Source: Patescibacteria group bacterium (GTDB lineage Bacteria; Patescibacteria; Microgenomatia; UBA12405). From it: a DNA stretch of 64,000 nt. The notes under the pieces were generated by a model. It searched no databases and was not told the origin of the DNA. It saw only the letters and a program-made list of their open reading frames with translations. Position numbers and translations under genes: made by a program. The DNA lies in NCBI GenBank assembly GCA_023380755.1, contig JAMCSD010000006.1, positions 139,821-203,820 of the forward strand, read 5' to 3'. Shown one piece after another: positions 8,681 to 16,059 of this stretch (position 1 is the stretch's first letter; every line of letters starts with the position of its first letter).

Positions 8681-10504
8681 ATGAGTATTTACCTTAAGCA
8701 TACGCCAATTTTGCTATGTCTTATGGTTTTAGCCAGCGCCATTTTCTTGGCCCGGCCTTCCTTGGCGGCCGTTAGCTCCTGGCAAAAAAGCGCCAGTTTT
8801 ACTCCCGCCTACCCCGACGATTTTAGCAGTACCAACTTTCAGCAGTCACTCAAAAATTACCAAAGTATCGGTGGCAATTATGTTACCTTAATCATCACTT
8901 TGCTCCAAGATAACGAAGGCTCGACCACTATTTATACCGGCAACAATACCCCTTCCGACCAGTCATTAGCCAATGCTACTAAATACGCCCAATCTCTGGG
9001 GCTGAATGTTGCTTATAAAATCCATATTGATCTAGTCAATAACCACTGGCGGGCCAATATTAACCCTTCAGACCGGGCTACCTGGTTTTCCAACTACAAT
9101 AACTGGCTTTCCCATTATGCAACCTTGGCCGCCGCTAACGGTGTCAATGAATTATTTATCGGTGCTGAGTTATACGATATGACTAGTACCAAAGTTAATT
9201 CCGGCAATACGGGCTATTGGAATAATATGATAGCCGGCGTTCGAAAAATTTTTTCCGGCAAACTTTCCTATAGCGCCCAAAGAGGGGACGGTCCTTATTA
9301 CAACGAATGGGGTGAAATCGGCTTTTGGAATAATCTTGATTACTTGGGTATTTCTGCGTATTACCCCCTCGCCACCAATCTCAGCAATCCTACGGTCAAT
9401 GATTATATGGATTCCTGGAAATCGATTGATAGCACTTGGTTTGCGCCGATGTATCAACAATACCAAAAACCGATTTTATTCAGTGAATTGGGTTACCGCT
9501 CCGAGACTGGCACCCACTATCACCCTTTTGACGGCAACACCAACGGCGCGCCCAACATGCAGGAGCAGGCCGATCTTTATCAGGCCATGCTGCAATACTG
9601 GAATAATCAAAACTATGTCCAAGGCCTCCATTTATGGGATTGGCAAACCGATCCTAATGCTGGCGGTCCCAATGATAACCGTTATACTCCCCAAAACAAA
9701 CCCGCCCAGTCAGTCATCGCCTCCTGGTTTCAGGGTGGCAGCACTCCCAATCCGACCACTACTCCCGCTCCCACGGCTGCCCCTGCCCCAACTTCTGCTC
9801 CCGGCCAATTTACTTTGTCGGCAGCTATTAACCCCGCCAATCCCACACTTAACCAACCCCTGACTGTTACTAGCAGCGTCGCTAATTCCGGCACGGTCAA
9901 TGATGCCATTGTTGATATTGAAATTTATAATAGCCAAAACCAGCAAGTCTTTCAAAAGTACTTTGAACACCAAAATCTGTCAAGCACGGCCATTAGTTAC
10001 CCCCTTTCCTGGCAAACCGGTCAAACCGGTGCCTATCGGGTAGCCATCGGCATCTTCAACAATAACTGGTCGGTTAATTACCTCTGGAATAACCAGCTGA
10101 CCACCTTCACCGTCGGTGCTGTAGCTACTCCGCCTTCGCCTACTCCTACCCCCACCACCACTCCTACATTACCCACTCCCACCTCCGCTCCTCCCGCTCC
10201 CGTCTCCGGCAGCCTAAATATCTGGTGGCCGACCAGCGGTGCCACCCTTTCCGGTGTCCAGCCATTTAAGGCCATATTGACCAATAACGATATAAATAAT
10301 TACCACTTGTATTGGCAGGTTGATGGCGGCGGTCTTAATGAAATGAACAATAGTACTCAAGATTACCCTCACAAAGAAACCTCAGTTGATGTTAGCTCCT
10401 GGAACTGGCGGGGAAATGGCCCTTACACCATTAATTTTATTGCCAAAGACAATAGTGGCAACATCCTCCAGCAACTCTCAGTTTCCATCAATGTCAGTCA
10501 TTAG
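8681..10504 (+). CDS. Exported GH113-like glycosidase with repeat C-terminal domain
   Basis: This 607-residue protein has a signal peptide (cut near LAA, residue 30) and a TIM-barrel-like domain at residues about 35-350 resembling GH113 beta-mannanases: candidate acid/base Glu163 in FIGAEL and nucleophile Glu269 in ILFSELGYRSETG. A Pro/Thr linker, an Ig-like beta domain (about 376-480), another linker and a C-terminal domain (about 509-607, NIWWP...YWQVDGG...SSWNWRGNGPY) follow. That last domain recurs in the GH5 protein at 36685-38265. It should act on an extracellular beta-linked polysaccharide. A TAGAAT box lies ten bases before the ATG. Confidence 0.75.
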   Translation: MSIYLKHTPILLCLMVLASAIFLARPSLAAVSSWQKSASFTPAYPDDFSSTNFQQSLKNYQSIGGNYVTLIITLLQDNEGSTTIYTGNNTPSDQSLANATKYAQSLGLNVAYKIHIDLVNNHWRANINPSDRATWFSNYNNWLSHYATLAAANGVNELFIGAELYDMTSTKVNSGNTGYWNNMIAGVRKIFSGKLSYSAQRGDGPYYNEWGEIGFWNNLDYLGISAYYPLATNLSNPTVNDYMDSWKSIDSTWFAPMYQQYQKPILFSELGYRSETGTHYHPFDGNTNGAPNMQEQADLYQAMLQYWNNQNYVQGLHLWDWQTDPNAGGPNDNRYTPQNKPAQSVIASWFQGGSTPNPTTTPAPTAAPAPTSAPGQFTLSAAINPANPTLNQPLTVTSSVANSGTVNDAIVDIEIYNSQNQQVFQKYFEHQNLSSTAISYPLSWQTGQTGAYRVAIGIFNNNWSVNYLWNNQLTTFTVGAVATPPSPTPTPTTTPTLPTPTSAPPAPVSGSLNIWWPTSGATLSGVQPFKAILTNNDINNYHLYWQVDGGGLNEMNNSTQDYPHKETSVDVSSWNWRGNGPYTINFIAKDNSGNILQQLSVSINVSH

Positions 10505-11206
10505 TTAGCGGAGTTGTAATCCCAAGCCAGTTAACCCTCCAATCGTATAAGCTATGGCTAAGTACAAAGTTAATGGAACTTGCCGCCAACTAACCTTCCG
10601 AAAAAGGAAAAAAATATCCGTAGTGATCATTGTCAATAGGGCATAAACCATGCTGATGGCCACCGTTCCTCGAGTGACGTTAATCGCAATAATGGCGGCT
10701 AATATCAAACTATTGATCGCTACCAGAATTAATTCCCGGCCGTTAATACTTACCGGCGCCATTCTCTCCAGGATTATCAAAGATAAGTTTACTAAGTACG
10801 CCCCTCCAAAAATAAACAGGTTGCTCAAATAAAAATCATTTACCGCCAGTCCTCGGCAAAATGTTCCCGGAACTAAGGTCAAATCACAATAACTATTCAG
10901 AAAAAAATTCGTCACCTCGTGAATCCCGTTGCCCACTGCGTAAAAATAGATGCCCAAGAAGAAAATTACCCCCAACGCTATTCCTAAGCCATTCTGCAAT
11001 TTTTGAAATCTGCCGGTGACCGTCCTTAGTATCATAAAAGCGATGACGATAGTTAAGGGCAATATTACGGCTATCTGGATTAGTTCATGCAGCCTCAAAA
11101 AATCATCAGGTTCTAAATAAACGGCTCCGGTACCCAGCAGCCCTCCGGCTGTCATCGCCAACAAGCCTATCGATAAGAGTGATAACCAGACAGTTAACGC
11201 ATTCAT
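10505..11206 (-). CDS. Multi-pass membrane protein, unknown function
   Basis: This 233-residue protein has about seven hydrophobic segments and few charged residues. A loop between helices three and four (HEVTNFFLNSYCDLTLVPG, then FCRGLAVNDFY) has two Cys that could form an extracytoplasmic disulfide. No family is recognised. Its stop codon abuts that of the upstream convergent glycosidase. The start is preceded by TATCAT/TTATAT boxes close to the ATG. It is a conserved-looking integral membrane protein with no assignable role. Confidence 0.6.
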   Translation of the reverse strand: MNALTVWLSLLSIGLLAMTAGGLLGTGAVYLEPDDFLRLHELIQIAVILPLTIVIAFMILRTVTGRFQKLQNGLGIALGVIFFLGIYFYAVGNGIHEVTNFFLNSYCDLTLVPGTFCRGLAVNDFYLSNLFIFGGAYLVNLSLIILERMAPVSINGRELILVAINSLILAAIIAINVTRGTVAISMVYALLTMITTDIFFLFRKVSWRQVPLTLYLAIAYTIGGLTGLGLQLR

Positions 11207-11370
11207 AATGGTCTATATAATGATACCTTAGATCAGACTAGAACTACTATCATAATAGTTGCAGTATGATTACACCGATTACTATCCTTCGGGCTAAAAC
11301 TTCTCCGATACCCTTTCCGGGTTCCTCACCCAGCCCCCCAGCTCCGACGAGCTCGCTGGCCAAGTCCGAA

Positions 11371-12585
11371 TCACTGAATCTGAATCTTATTAATTTCCCG
11401 GATGCTTTTTACGCTGTAGTGGTCAGTAAATGGGACATTGTGCCCATCCTTTAGGTAAGGGTCATGCATTCGATAATTACCATTACTTCCCGAAATCAAG
11501 GTCACAAAATGATCGGGTAGGGGACCGCCGTCATAGCTGATACCCACAATTACCGGCCGGCCGGCATTTAACTCACCATCAACGTCGGCACTAATTCGGG
11601 TTAAGGTCGCTCCGTCCGCATAAACCGTTTTCGATAACCAAGCCGGTTCGTAAGACGCAAAATTGTCGGGATTGCTATTAATCGTAATCGGGTTAACACT
11701 GCGGTGTCCGAAGTGGGTAAAGACCATCGCCACGTCGGTCAACAAACACCCGTCGGAGGCGATAGTATAGTGGGTATTGTTCAAGGGAATTGGCCCCCAC
11801 TGGCTATCCCGCTGGTTGTAGTAGCAACCCCAGTCATCGCAACTGGTCTGGTTTGACAGCAGCTGGTCGCCCCCCTGGCTGTTAACGAAAGCGCGGAAGT
11901 TTTGCAGCTGTGCTTGGGCTTGGGCCAATAGTTTGGCATAATTAGCTTCACTGCCTCTCGTTTGGGTTAAGAGGTCATTCTTTTGTGACTTTTGCTGGTT
12001 TAAATTGGCCGTATAACCAATTAATTGTTTCTGCAGATCATCTTGTTTCTTTTTTTGGGCTTCCAATAGTTGCTTTTGGTCTTGAAAACTATTTTGCGTC
12101 ACTTGGGCGGTGTACATTAGTTGTTTATCGTGGGCTTGGATGGCCTTTAAATAGCTCATTTGGCGCACGTAATTTTCCATCGTGCCCGTATCGGCTAAAA
12201 ATTGGAATACAGGCATTTTTTCCGCCTCGTACGTGGCTGCAATCCGTTTAATCAGCACTGTGGCCATACTGGTTAAAGTGACGTCCAATTCATCAATTTT
12301 TTGTTTTGTTTTATCGATGTCGACCGCCAGCTGGGCGATGGCTTCTTTGGTGGCCTCAATCTTCACTTCCGTCAGCTTAATTTGGCTATCCATCACCGCA
12401 ATCTGGTTAGTCAGGGTTTTTTCCTGCCCCTGTAAATCCGAAATCTTATTTTTTAAGTCATCAATTTGTTTTTGTAAGGCATCTACCGCCGGTGTGGCTT
12501 CTTGCGCCCGGGCTGCTTTTGGCGCCCCCAACGTCCCGATTACCACCAACACCATCATTCCATATAACAATTTAGGAAAAGGCAT
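11371..12585 (-). CDS. Exported coiled-coil protein with peptidase C39-like domain
   Basis: This 404-residue protein has a signal peptide ending near AARA-QEA (residue 27), a long coiled coil (about 35-235) rich in Lys/Gln heptads like EnvC/PcsB proteins, and a C-terminal C39-like papain-fold domain. The latter begins YYNQRDSQWGPIPL and shows the catalytic Cys in SDGCLLTDVAMV and His in LPDHFVTL, followed by MHDPYL. Family knowledge suggests a peptidoglycan-associated hydrolase activated through its coiled coil. TAAAAT lies nine bases before the ATG. Substrate cannot be told from sequence. Confidence 0.78.
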   Translation of the reverse strand: MPFPKLLYGMMVLVVIGTLGAPKAARAQEATPAVDALQKQIDDLKNKISDLQGQEKTLTNQIAVMDSQIKLTEVKIEATKEAIAQLAVDIDKTKQKIDELDVTLTSMATVLIKRIAATYEAEKMPVFQFLADTGTMENYVRQMSYLKAIQAHDKQLMYTAQVTQNSFQDQKQLLEAQKKKQDDLQKQLIGYTANLNQQKSQKNDLLTQTRGSEANYAKLLAQAQAQLQNFRAFVNSQGGDQLLSNQTSCDDWGCYYNQRDSQWGPIPLNNTHYTIASDGCLLTDVAMVFTHFGHRSVNPITINSNPDNFASYEPAWLSKTVYADGATLTRISADVDGELNAGRPVIVGISYDGGPLPDHFVTLISGSNGNYRMHDPYLKDGHNVPFTDHYSVKSIREINKIQIQ

Positions 12586-12778
12586 ACCTTATCCATTTTA
12601 CCGTAAAGCGCTTTCGCCATCCGCCTCAATTTTGACTTTCGCCACCTTCCGATTTATACTTCTCCACTCATAAAATACACCCTATTTTAGGCAGACATAA
12701 GCGTCTACTCTTAAATAGCTTAAGTCCTTTAACATTCCGACGTTTACCCACACTCGTACCCTACTTTCGGAGGTTTTT

Positions 12779-13165
12779 ATGTCCTTACCCATCCAGGAAC
12801 CTAGTGTTCCTCTGGACATCACTTACCGTCATCCGCCTATAGTTGACGACATAGTCTGGATCACTGCCAAAGAAGCCAACTACCTTAGTTTTGATGTCCA
12901 TGCCCCCCGGGTGATTTTGGAAGATCTTCAAAACTGGCTGGAAACCGAACCGGAGACGGTAATTTATCACTATTATGTCACCCGGGGAACGGTTCGCATT
13001 GTGGTTCACCGTTGTGCCGATGCCACAGCTTTCCGCCAAATTGTTCAAAAGTATCTTCATGACCTCTGGCAGACGCTAATAGTTCCCAGTTTGCCGCCTC
13101 AGTCAGCGAAACCACCATTCCTTGCTCGTGTTTGTCGGTCCCTATTAGGAGGAAACCATGTCTAA
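12779..13165 (+). CDS. Hypothetical protein, SD-led gene pair member 1
   Basis: This 128-residue soluble protein has no recognised family. The ATG at 12779 follows a clear CGGAGG ribosome site (12768-12773), unlike most neighbours to the left. It overlaps the next gene by eight bases. Its segment VRIVVHRCADATAFRQIV resembles VRVLHCTSAEAADIVLIL in the next protein, and both carry an APR motif about 50-100 residues earlier, so the two may be distant paralogues. No signal peptide or membrane segment is present, so it is probably cytoplasmic. Confidence 0.6.
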   Translation: MSLPIQEPSVPLDITYRHPPIVDDIVWITAKEANYLSFDVHAPRVILEDLQNWLETEPETVIYHYYVTRGTVRIVVHRCADATAFRQIVQKYLHDLWQTLIVPSLPPQSAKPPFLARVCRSLLGGNHV

Positions 13166-13595
13166 CTTTCCTGCGTTCCTGGTCCCTAACGATATTGTCC
13201 ACCATGACACCCCTCACGTGGATGATTTGCGCAACCAAGGCAAAGAATTTGACCTCGTGGCTCCACGTGAAGTGGTTAACCACTTGCTGATCGAACTTAG
13301 AGATTCTCCTGCCGTTGAAAGAGCCGATGCTATGGGGCACTTTAGCATTCATGTTGAGCTTGGCCCCCTGGTCCGTGCCGAATTGTTCCGACTTTATGTC
13401 ATGGCCTATGTCTATCAGTGTTGCGTCAATCTCGACCTCTACGTCCGCCACCCGCCGCTTAATCCTTCTGCGGATGTTGTCCGGGTTCTCCATTGCACTT
13501 CAGCTGAGGCGGCGGATATCGTTTTAATTCTTAACTCCTGGGCCAACCCCCAGCCTCCTGCTACTCTCCATACGTTAAAAATCCTTGTCAACTAA
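13158..13595 (+). CDS. Hypothetical protein, SD-led gene pair member 2
   Basis: This 145-residue cytoplasmic-looking protein begins at an ATG preceded by TAGGAGG at 13146-13152 inside the upstream gene, so the pair is co-transcribed and coupled. It contains LVAPREVVNHLL and VRVLHCTSAEAADIVLIL, both with weak counterparts in the upstream protein. No catalytic motif is recognised. A perfect inverted repeat follows the stop codon. Function is unknown. Confidence 0.6.
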   Translation: MSNFPAFLVPNDIVHHDTPHVDDLRNQGKEFDLVAPREVVNHLLIELRDSPAVERADAMGHFSIHVELGPLVRAELFRLYVMAYVYQCCVNLDLYVRHPPLNPSADVVRVLHCTSAEAADIVLILNSWANPQPPATLHTLKILVN

Positions 13596-13606
13596 ACGTC
13601 GGAACC

Positions 13607-13647
13607 CCGGAACGCCTGTTTTGGCTCATACCAACTAGGCGTTCCGG
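13607..13647. repeat. Perfect inverted repeat after gene pair
   Basis: Arms CCGGAACGCCT (13607-13617) and AGGCGTTCCGG (13637-13647) are perfectly complementary over 11 bp with a 19-base loop. There is no T-run on either side, so it is a 3'-end hairpin rather than a classical intrinsic terminator. Confidence 0.8.
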
Positions 13648-13658
13648 TCTAAATTCTT

Positions 13659-13882
13659 ATGATCGAACAATATTCTTCTTCCCCCGGCCCCGCTAAGAGT
13701 GAGCTCCTGACTCGAGCCGCCAATGTCATTAGGAATGGCAGCGGACTCACGAAGCCTGGATTTCGGTGGCCAAGGTGGTAGCTCAACAGGATATTTACCG
13801 TCAACTTCTAGGTCAACCTAAATGTTATAATTTCCTTGTAATCAAAATTACGGTAATAGCGCCGTTTATTGTGGTTCTTTAA
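13659..13882 (+). pseudogene. Possible frameshifted small ORF
   Basis: From the ATG at 13659 one frame reads about 25 plausible residues (MIEQYSSSPGPAKSELLTRA...). Near 13735 the coding appearance moves to another frame, which then reads WQRTHEAWISVAKVVAQQDI and stays open to a TAA at 13880-13882. Each part alone is too short to be convincing. Together they look like a small helical protein broken by one frameshift, or a sequencing error. The distal part overlaps a promoter-like TATAAT, so the true end may be earlier. Confidence 0.25.
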
Positions 13883-13974
13883 CAATCTACGGTAAAGGAG
13901 TTTTTCTATCATCTTCTGTCGGTTCCGGTTTGTCGTTCTTCAACCATGAGTTTCTCAAAGGCAGGTTTTTTGCT

Positions 13975-14649
13975 ATGAATGTCGATTCCATTTGGGCCCG
14001 TCGTGGTGAGAGTACGTTGTCCAAAGCCACTTATATCCGTCTGACCTCTCTTTTTACGGTCCTGGAAGGCTTCTTGGTTTACATCGGCGCCTTCGTTTCC
14101 CGCAGCTGGCCGAGTTCCGGTTGGTTGGCTTTGTTAATGTTTCTCGTATCCCTGGTCGGCGTCTTTATGATCAAGACCAATGGCAATGTCTATCGCAGTG
14201 CCCTGGGTGTCACCATCATGAGTCTTTCCCTGGGGTTGATGTGCGGTCCTTTCTTTGCCCTTAACTCGTCCGCCGTCTTGGTTGAGAGTATCCTTCTCAC
14301 CGTGTCCGTTATGGTGGTTATGTCCCTGGTCGGCATTACTTTTCCCGCTGTCTTTGAAGGCTGGGGAATTTGGCTTTTGCTAGCCTTAGTCCTGTTGTTG
14401 GTGGTTCAGATTGCCCAGTCGGTGTTAATGAGTCTGGGATACATGTCGAGTGACATGACCCTCCTCGCTTGGTTGGGGATTCTCATTTTTACCGCTGTCG
14501 TCGCCCATGATTGGTCCCGCGCTCTGCGGATTCCCTACACTGTCAACAACGCTATCGATGCCTCCGGCGGCCTCATCTTGAGTGCCATCAACTTGGCCCT
14601 TCGCTTTGTGATTTTGCTGCGTGGTGGCAGTGTTAGTCGCTCTGGTTAA
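13975..14649 (+). CDS. Bax inhibitor-1-like multi-pass membrane protein
   Basis: From the ATG at 13975 the protein has 224 residues and seven hydrophobic segments. The C-terminal segment NNAIDASGGLILSAINLALRFVILL resembles the final helices of the BI-1/YccA (UPF0005) family, and the order of helices fits. The ATG is preferred over the in-frame TTG at 13930 because an AAAGGCAGG stretch sits upstream at SD distance. BI-1 proteins are proposed ion-leak or stress-related membrane proteins. A terminator follows directly, so it is monocistronic. Confidence 0.55.
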   Translation: MNVDSIWARRGESTLSKATYIRLTSLFTVLEGFLVYIGAFVSRSWPSSGWLALLMFLVSLVGVFMIKTNGNVYRSALGVTIMSLSLGLMCGPFFALNSSAVLVESILLTVSVMVVMSLVGITFPAVFEGWGIWLLLALVLLLVVQIAQSVLMSLGYMSSDMTLLAWLGILIFTAVVAHDWSRALRIPYTVNNAIDASGGLILSAINLALRFVILLRGGSVSRSG

Positions 14650-14670
14650 TACCGTAGGTTGTTCGTTTAG

Positions 14671-14708
14671 TAAAGCCGTTATGGCCTCTTCGCCTTAGCG
14701 GCTTTTTT
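14671..14708 (+). terminator. Intrinsic terminator
   Basis: AAAGCCG (14672-14678) pairs with CGGCTTT with additional pairing of ATGGC/GCC inside, followed by a run of T ending near 14707. It lies about 25 bases after the BI-1-like stop codon. Confidence 0.85.
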
Positions 14709-14837
14709 GTGGGAAAAAATTAACACGGAGATTTCCAAAAAATAAAAAATTGACGAAGCTCTTTCATCATTATCTTTTTTGGGTTGTTTGCCTCAGGGCA
14801 GGGGATTAGCAGTCTCCATCCTGCCCCGGCTTTCAGC

Positions 14838-15122
14838 TTAATATAAAATAGCTACTTCATCTTCATCGAAAATGTCTTGGTCGCTGGTGACCTTCGCCGC
14901 CTTTTTTATTTCCACATCCACCGCTCTTGTCTCCCGCGCCTCTCGGATTGCCTGTTGGACGAACCGCCACGCCTTGCCGTCGACCGGTCCAAACTCCAAA
15001 ATGTGATGGGCGAGCCCCAGTGCCTCCTCCCTTTGACTATCGGTCAGGCCTCTGTCTGTAACCATCAACAGGTCATCAATTACTTGCACAATATTTCCCA
15101 GGTCGGTATTTCGGGTTCCCAT
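14838..15122 (-). CDS. Small acidic hypothetical protein
   Basis: The start at 15122 gives a 94-residue soluble, acidic, helical protein (MGTRNTDLGNIVQVIDDLL...). It is chosen over an in-frame ATG 12 bases upstream because GGAGG lies seven bases before 15122. The C-terminus is strongly acidic (DQDIFDEDEVAILY). No family is recognised. A good minus-strand -10 box lies about 70 bases upstream. An inverted repeat (14796-14802 with 14820-14826) follows its stop. Confidence 0.6.
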   Translation of the reverse strand: MGTRNTDLGNIVQVIDDLLMVTDRGLTDSQREEALGLAHHILEFGPVDGKAWRFVQQAIREARETRAVDVEIKKAAKVTSDQDIFDEDEVAILY

Positions 15123-15191
15123 AAAGTCCTCCAAAAGTGTATCTTAAGCTGCTCCGTGTTAATTTAAAGTGCCAAAAAATCGGCAAAAGTA

Positions 15192-15197
15192 ATTATA
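15192..15197 (-). promoter_or_regulatory. -10 box for the small acidic protein gene
   Basis: TATAAT on the minus strand at 15192-15197 predicts a start near 15185 and a leader of about 63 bases carrying the GGAGG site. This is the long-leader style of the SD-led genes. Confidence 0.55.
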
Positions 15198-15275
15198 TAC
15201 CCCCCGGCCTTTTAGTCAAATAGGGACTAAACTATGATAAAATTAGTAATAGTTAATTTAACCCCGGAGGTGCTT

Positions 15276-15407
15276 ATGATTGATGCCCAAAGGTTAAAAC
15301 TCCAAGCTCAATTGGATCGTCTTAAAGCCGAGTTGGAAAACGCCGCTGCTGATACTCGGATATCTATCCAGCGCGAAATTGAGGCTATTGAGGCCCGTCT
15401 GCGTTAA
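15276..15407 (+). CDS. 43-residue coiled-coil microprotein
   Basis: ATG at 15276 follows a strong CCGGAGG ribosome site (15264-15270) at ideal spacing. The product of 43 residues is almost entirely a charged amphipathic helix (QRLKLQAQLDRLKAELENAA, then REIEAIEARLR) and should form a short coiled coil. Such tiny helical proteins often dimerise or bind partner proteins, but no role can be assigned. A TAAAAT box near 15238-15243 is a plausible promoter. ChaB follows 24 bases downstream and may be co-transcribed. Confidence 0.65.
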   Translation: MIDAQRLKLQAQLDRLKAELENAAADTRISIQREIEAIEARLR

Positions 15408-15431
15408 TCCTTTAATCATTAATCTGCTTTT

Positions 15432-15653
15432 ATGCCTTACCAAAACAATAATGACCTTCCCGACCGTGTCAAAAATTTCCTGCCGTCCCACGCCCAAGAT
15501 ATTTATCGCGAGGCTTTCAATCATGCTTGGGATGAATACCGGGAAGGCGGCCAAGGCAGCCGCAGCCGTGAAGAAACCGCCCACGCTGTCGCTTGGAGCG
15601 CCGTCGAAAATAAGTTTCACAAAGACTCCCATGGTAACTGGGTGGAAAAATAA
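15432..15653 (+). CDS. chaB: ChaB family protein
   Basis: The 73-residue product matches the ChaB family along its whole length: MPYQNNNDLPDRV, then LPSHAQDIYREAFNHAWDEY, REETAHAVAWSAVENKF and a C-terminal GNWVEK. ChaB is a small helical protein first named as a regulator of the ChaA cation antiporter; its biochemical function is not settled and it occurs widely as a stand-alone gene. No chaA is present here. The gene lacks an obvious SD. Its stop codon abuts that of the convergent gene. Confidence 0.9.
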   Translation: MPYQNNNDLPDRVKNFLPSHAQDIYREAFNHAWDEYREGGQGSRSREETAHAVAWSAVENKFHKDSHGNWVEK

Positions 15654-15953
15654 TTAAGGCGTATTGTCTAAGTCATTCTCCACGTCGGTCAATCGCCGTT
15701 GCCCTTCATTGACCGTCTTATTAGTGGTCTTTTTAACTTCTTCTCCCTTACCTTTCATCTTTTCCATTACTTCTTTACCTTTTTGTTTTACCTTACCCAT
15801 CGCCTCGTTCATTTTTTGGCGGTTTTCTTCTTTCGATAAAATGGCCGCTGTCGCTGCCCCGGCTATGGCGGCTGTGCCCAGCATCGCTGCCTTCATCGCG
15901 GCACTGGTTTTGCCCTGACTCATTTTTTTCTTATCTTCTTGATTATTGTCCAT
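15654..15953 (-). CDS. YtxH-like small stress-type protein
   Basis: This 99-residue protein has a short hydrophobic Ala-rich segment (AAMLGTAAIAGAATAAIL, about residues 22-40) followed by a long Lys/Glu-rich helix, an arrangement typical of YtxH/gas-vesicle-like general stress proteins. It has a clear AGGAGG site before the ATG. The C-terminal part (KGEEVKKTTNKTVNEGQRRL) is low in complexity. It is probably membrane-associated. The YtxH assignment is by composition rather than a specific motif. Confidence 0.55.
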   Translation of the reverse strand: MDNNQEDKKKMSQGKTSAAMKAAMLGTAAIAGAATAAILSKEENRQKMNEAMGKVKQKGKEVMEKMKGKGEEVKKTTNKTVNEGQRRLTDVENDLDNTP

Positions 15954-16028
15954 AACTTCCTCCTGGTTAATGTTAATTTTTTATAAAGTCCGGTCGCGAT
16001 CTCGGTCGCGGATTGGCTCCCAATCACT

Positions 16029-16059
16029 AACTCTTACTACTAGTATACTAGTACGAGTT
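16029..16059. repeat. Perfect palindrome at the 3' end of the acyl-CoA synthetase gene
   Basis: TACTAGTATACTAGTA (16038-16053) is a perfect 16-base palindrome, flanked by AACTC/GAGTT arms. It straddles the stop codon of the minus-strand gene. It may act as a 3' hairpin; there is no T-run. Confidence 0.6.

Larger units (their letters stand above)
13596..13974 (+). other. Gene-poor gap with hairpin, ORF remnant and promoter
   Basis: This 379-base stretch holds an 11-bp inverted repeat just after the upstream gene, a possible frameshifted small gene and an extended -10 box (TGTTATAAT at 13823-13831) that probably drives the downstream membrane protein gene with a leader of about 135 bases. Nothing else is evident. 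Confidence 0.5.

Noticed and set aside
11266..11454. Short plus-strand frame of 62 codons
   Set aside because: It overlaps the end of the C39-like gene antisense and has a Pro/Ser-rich non-coding-like composition.
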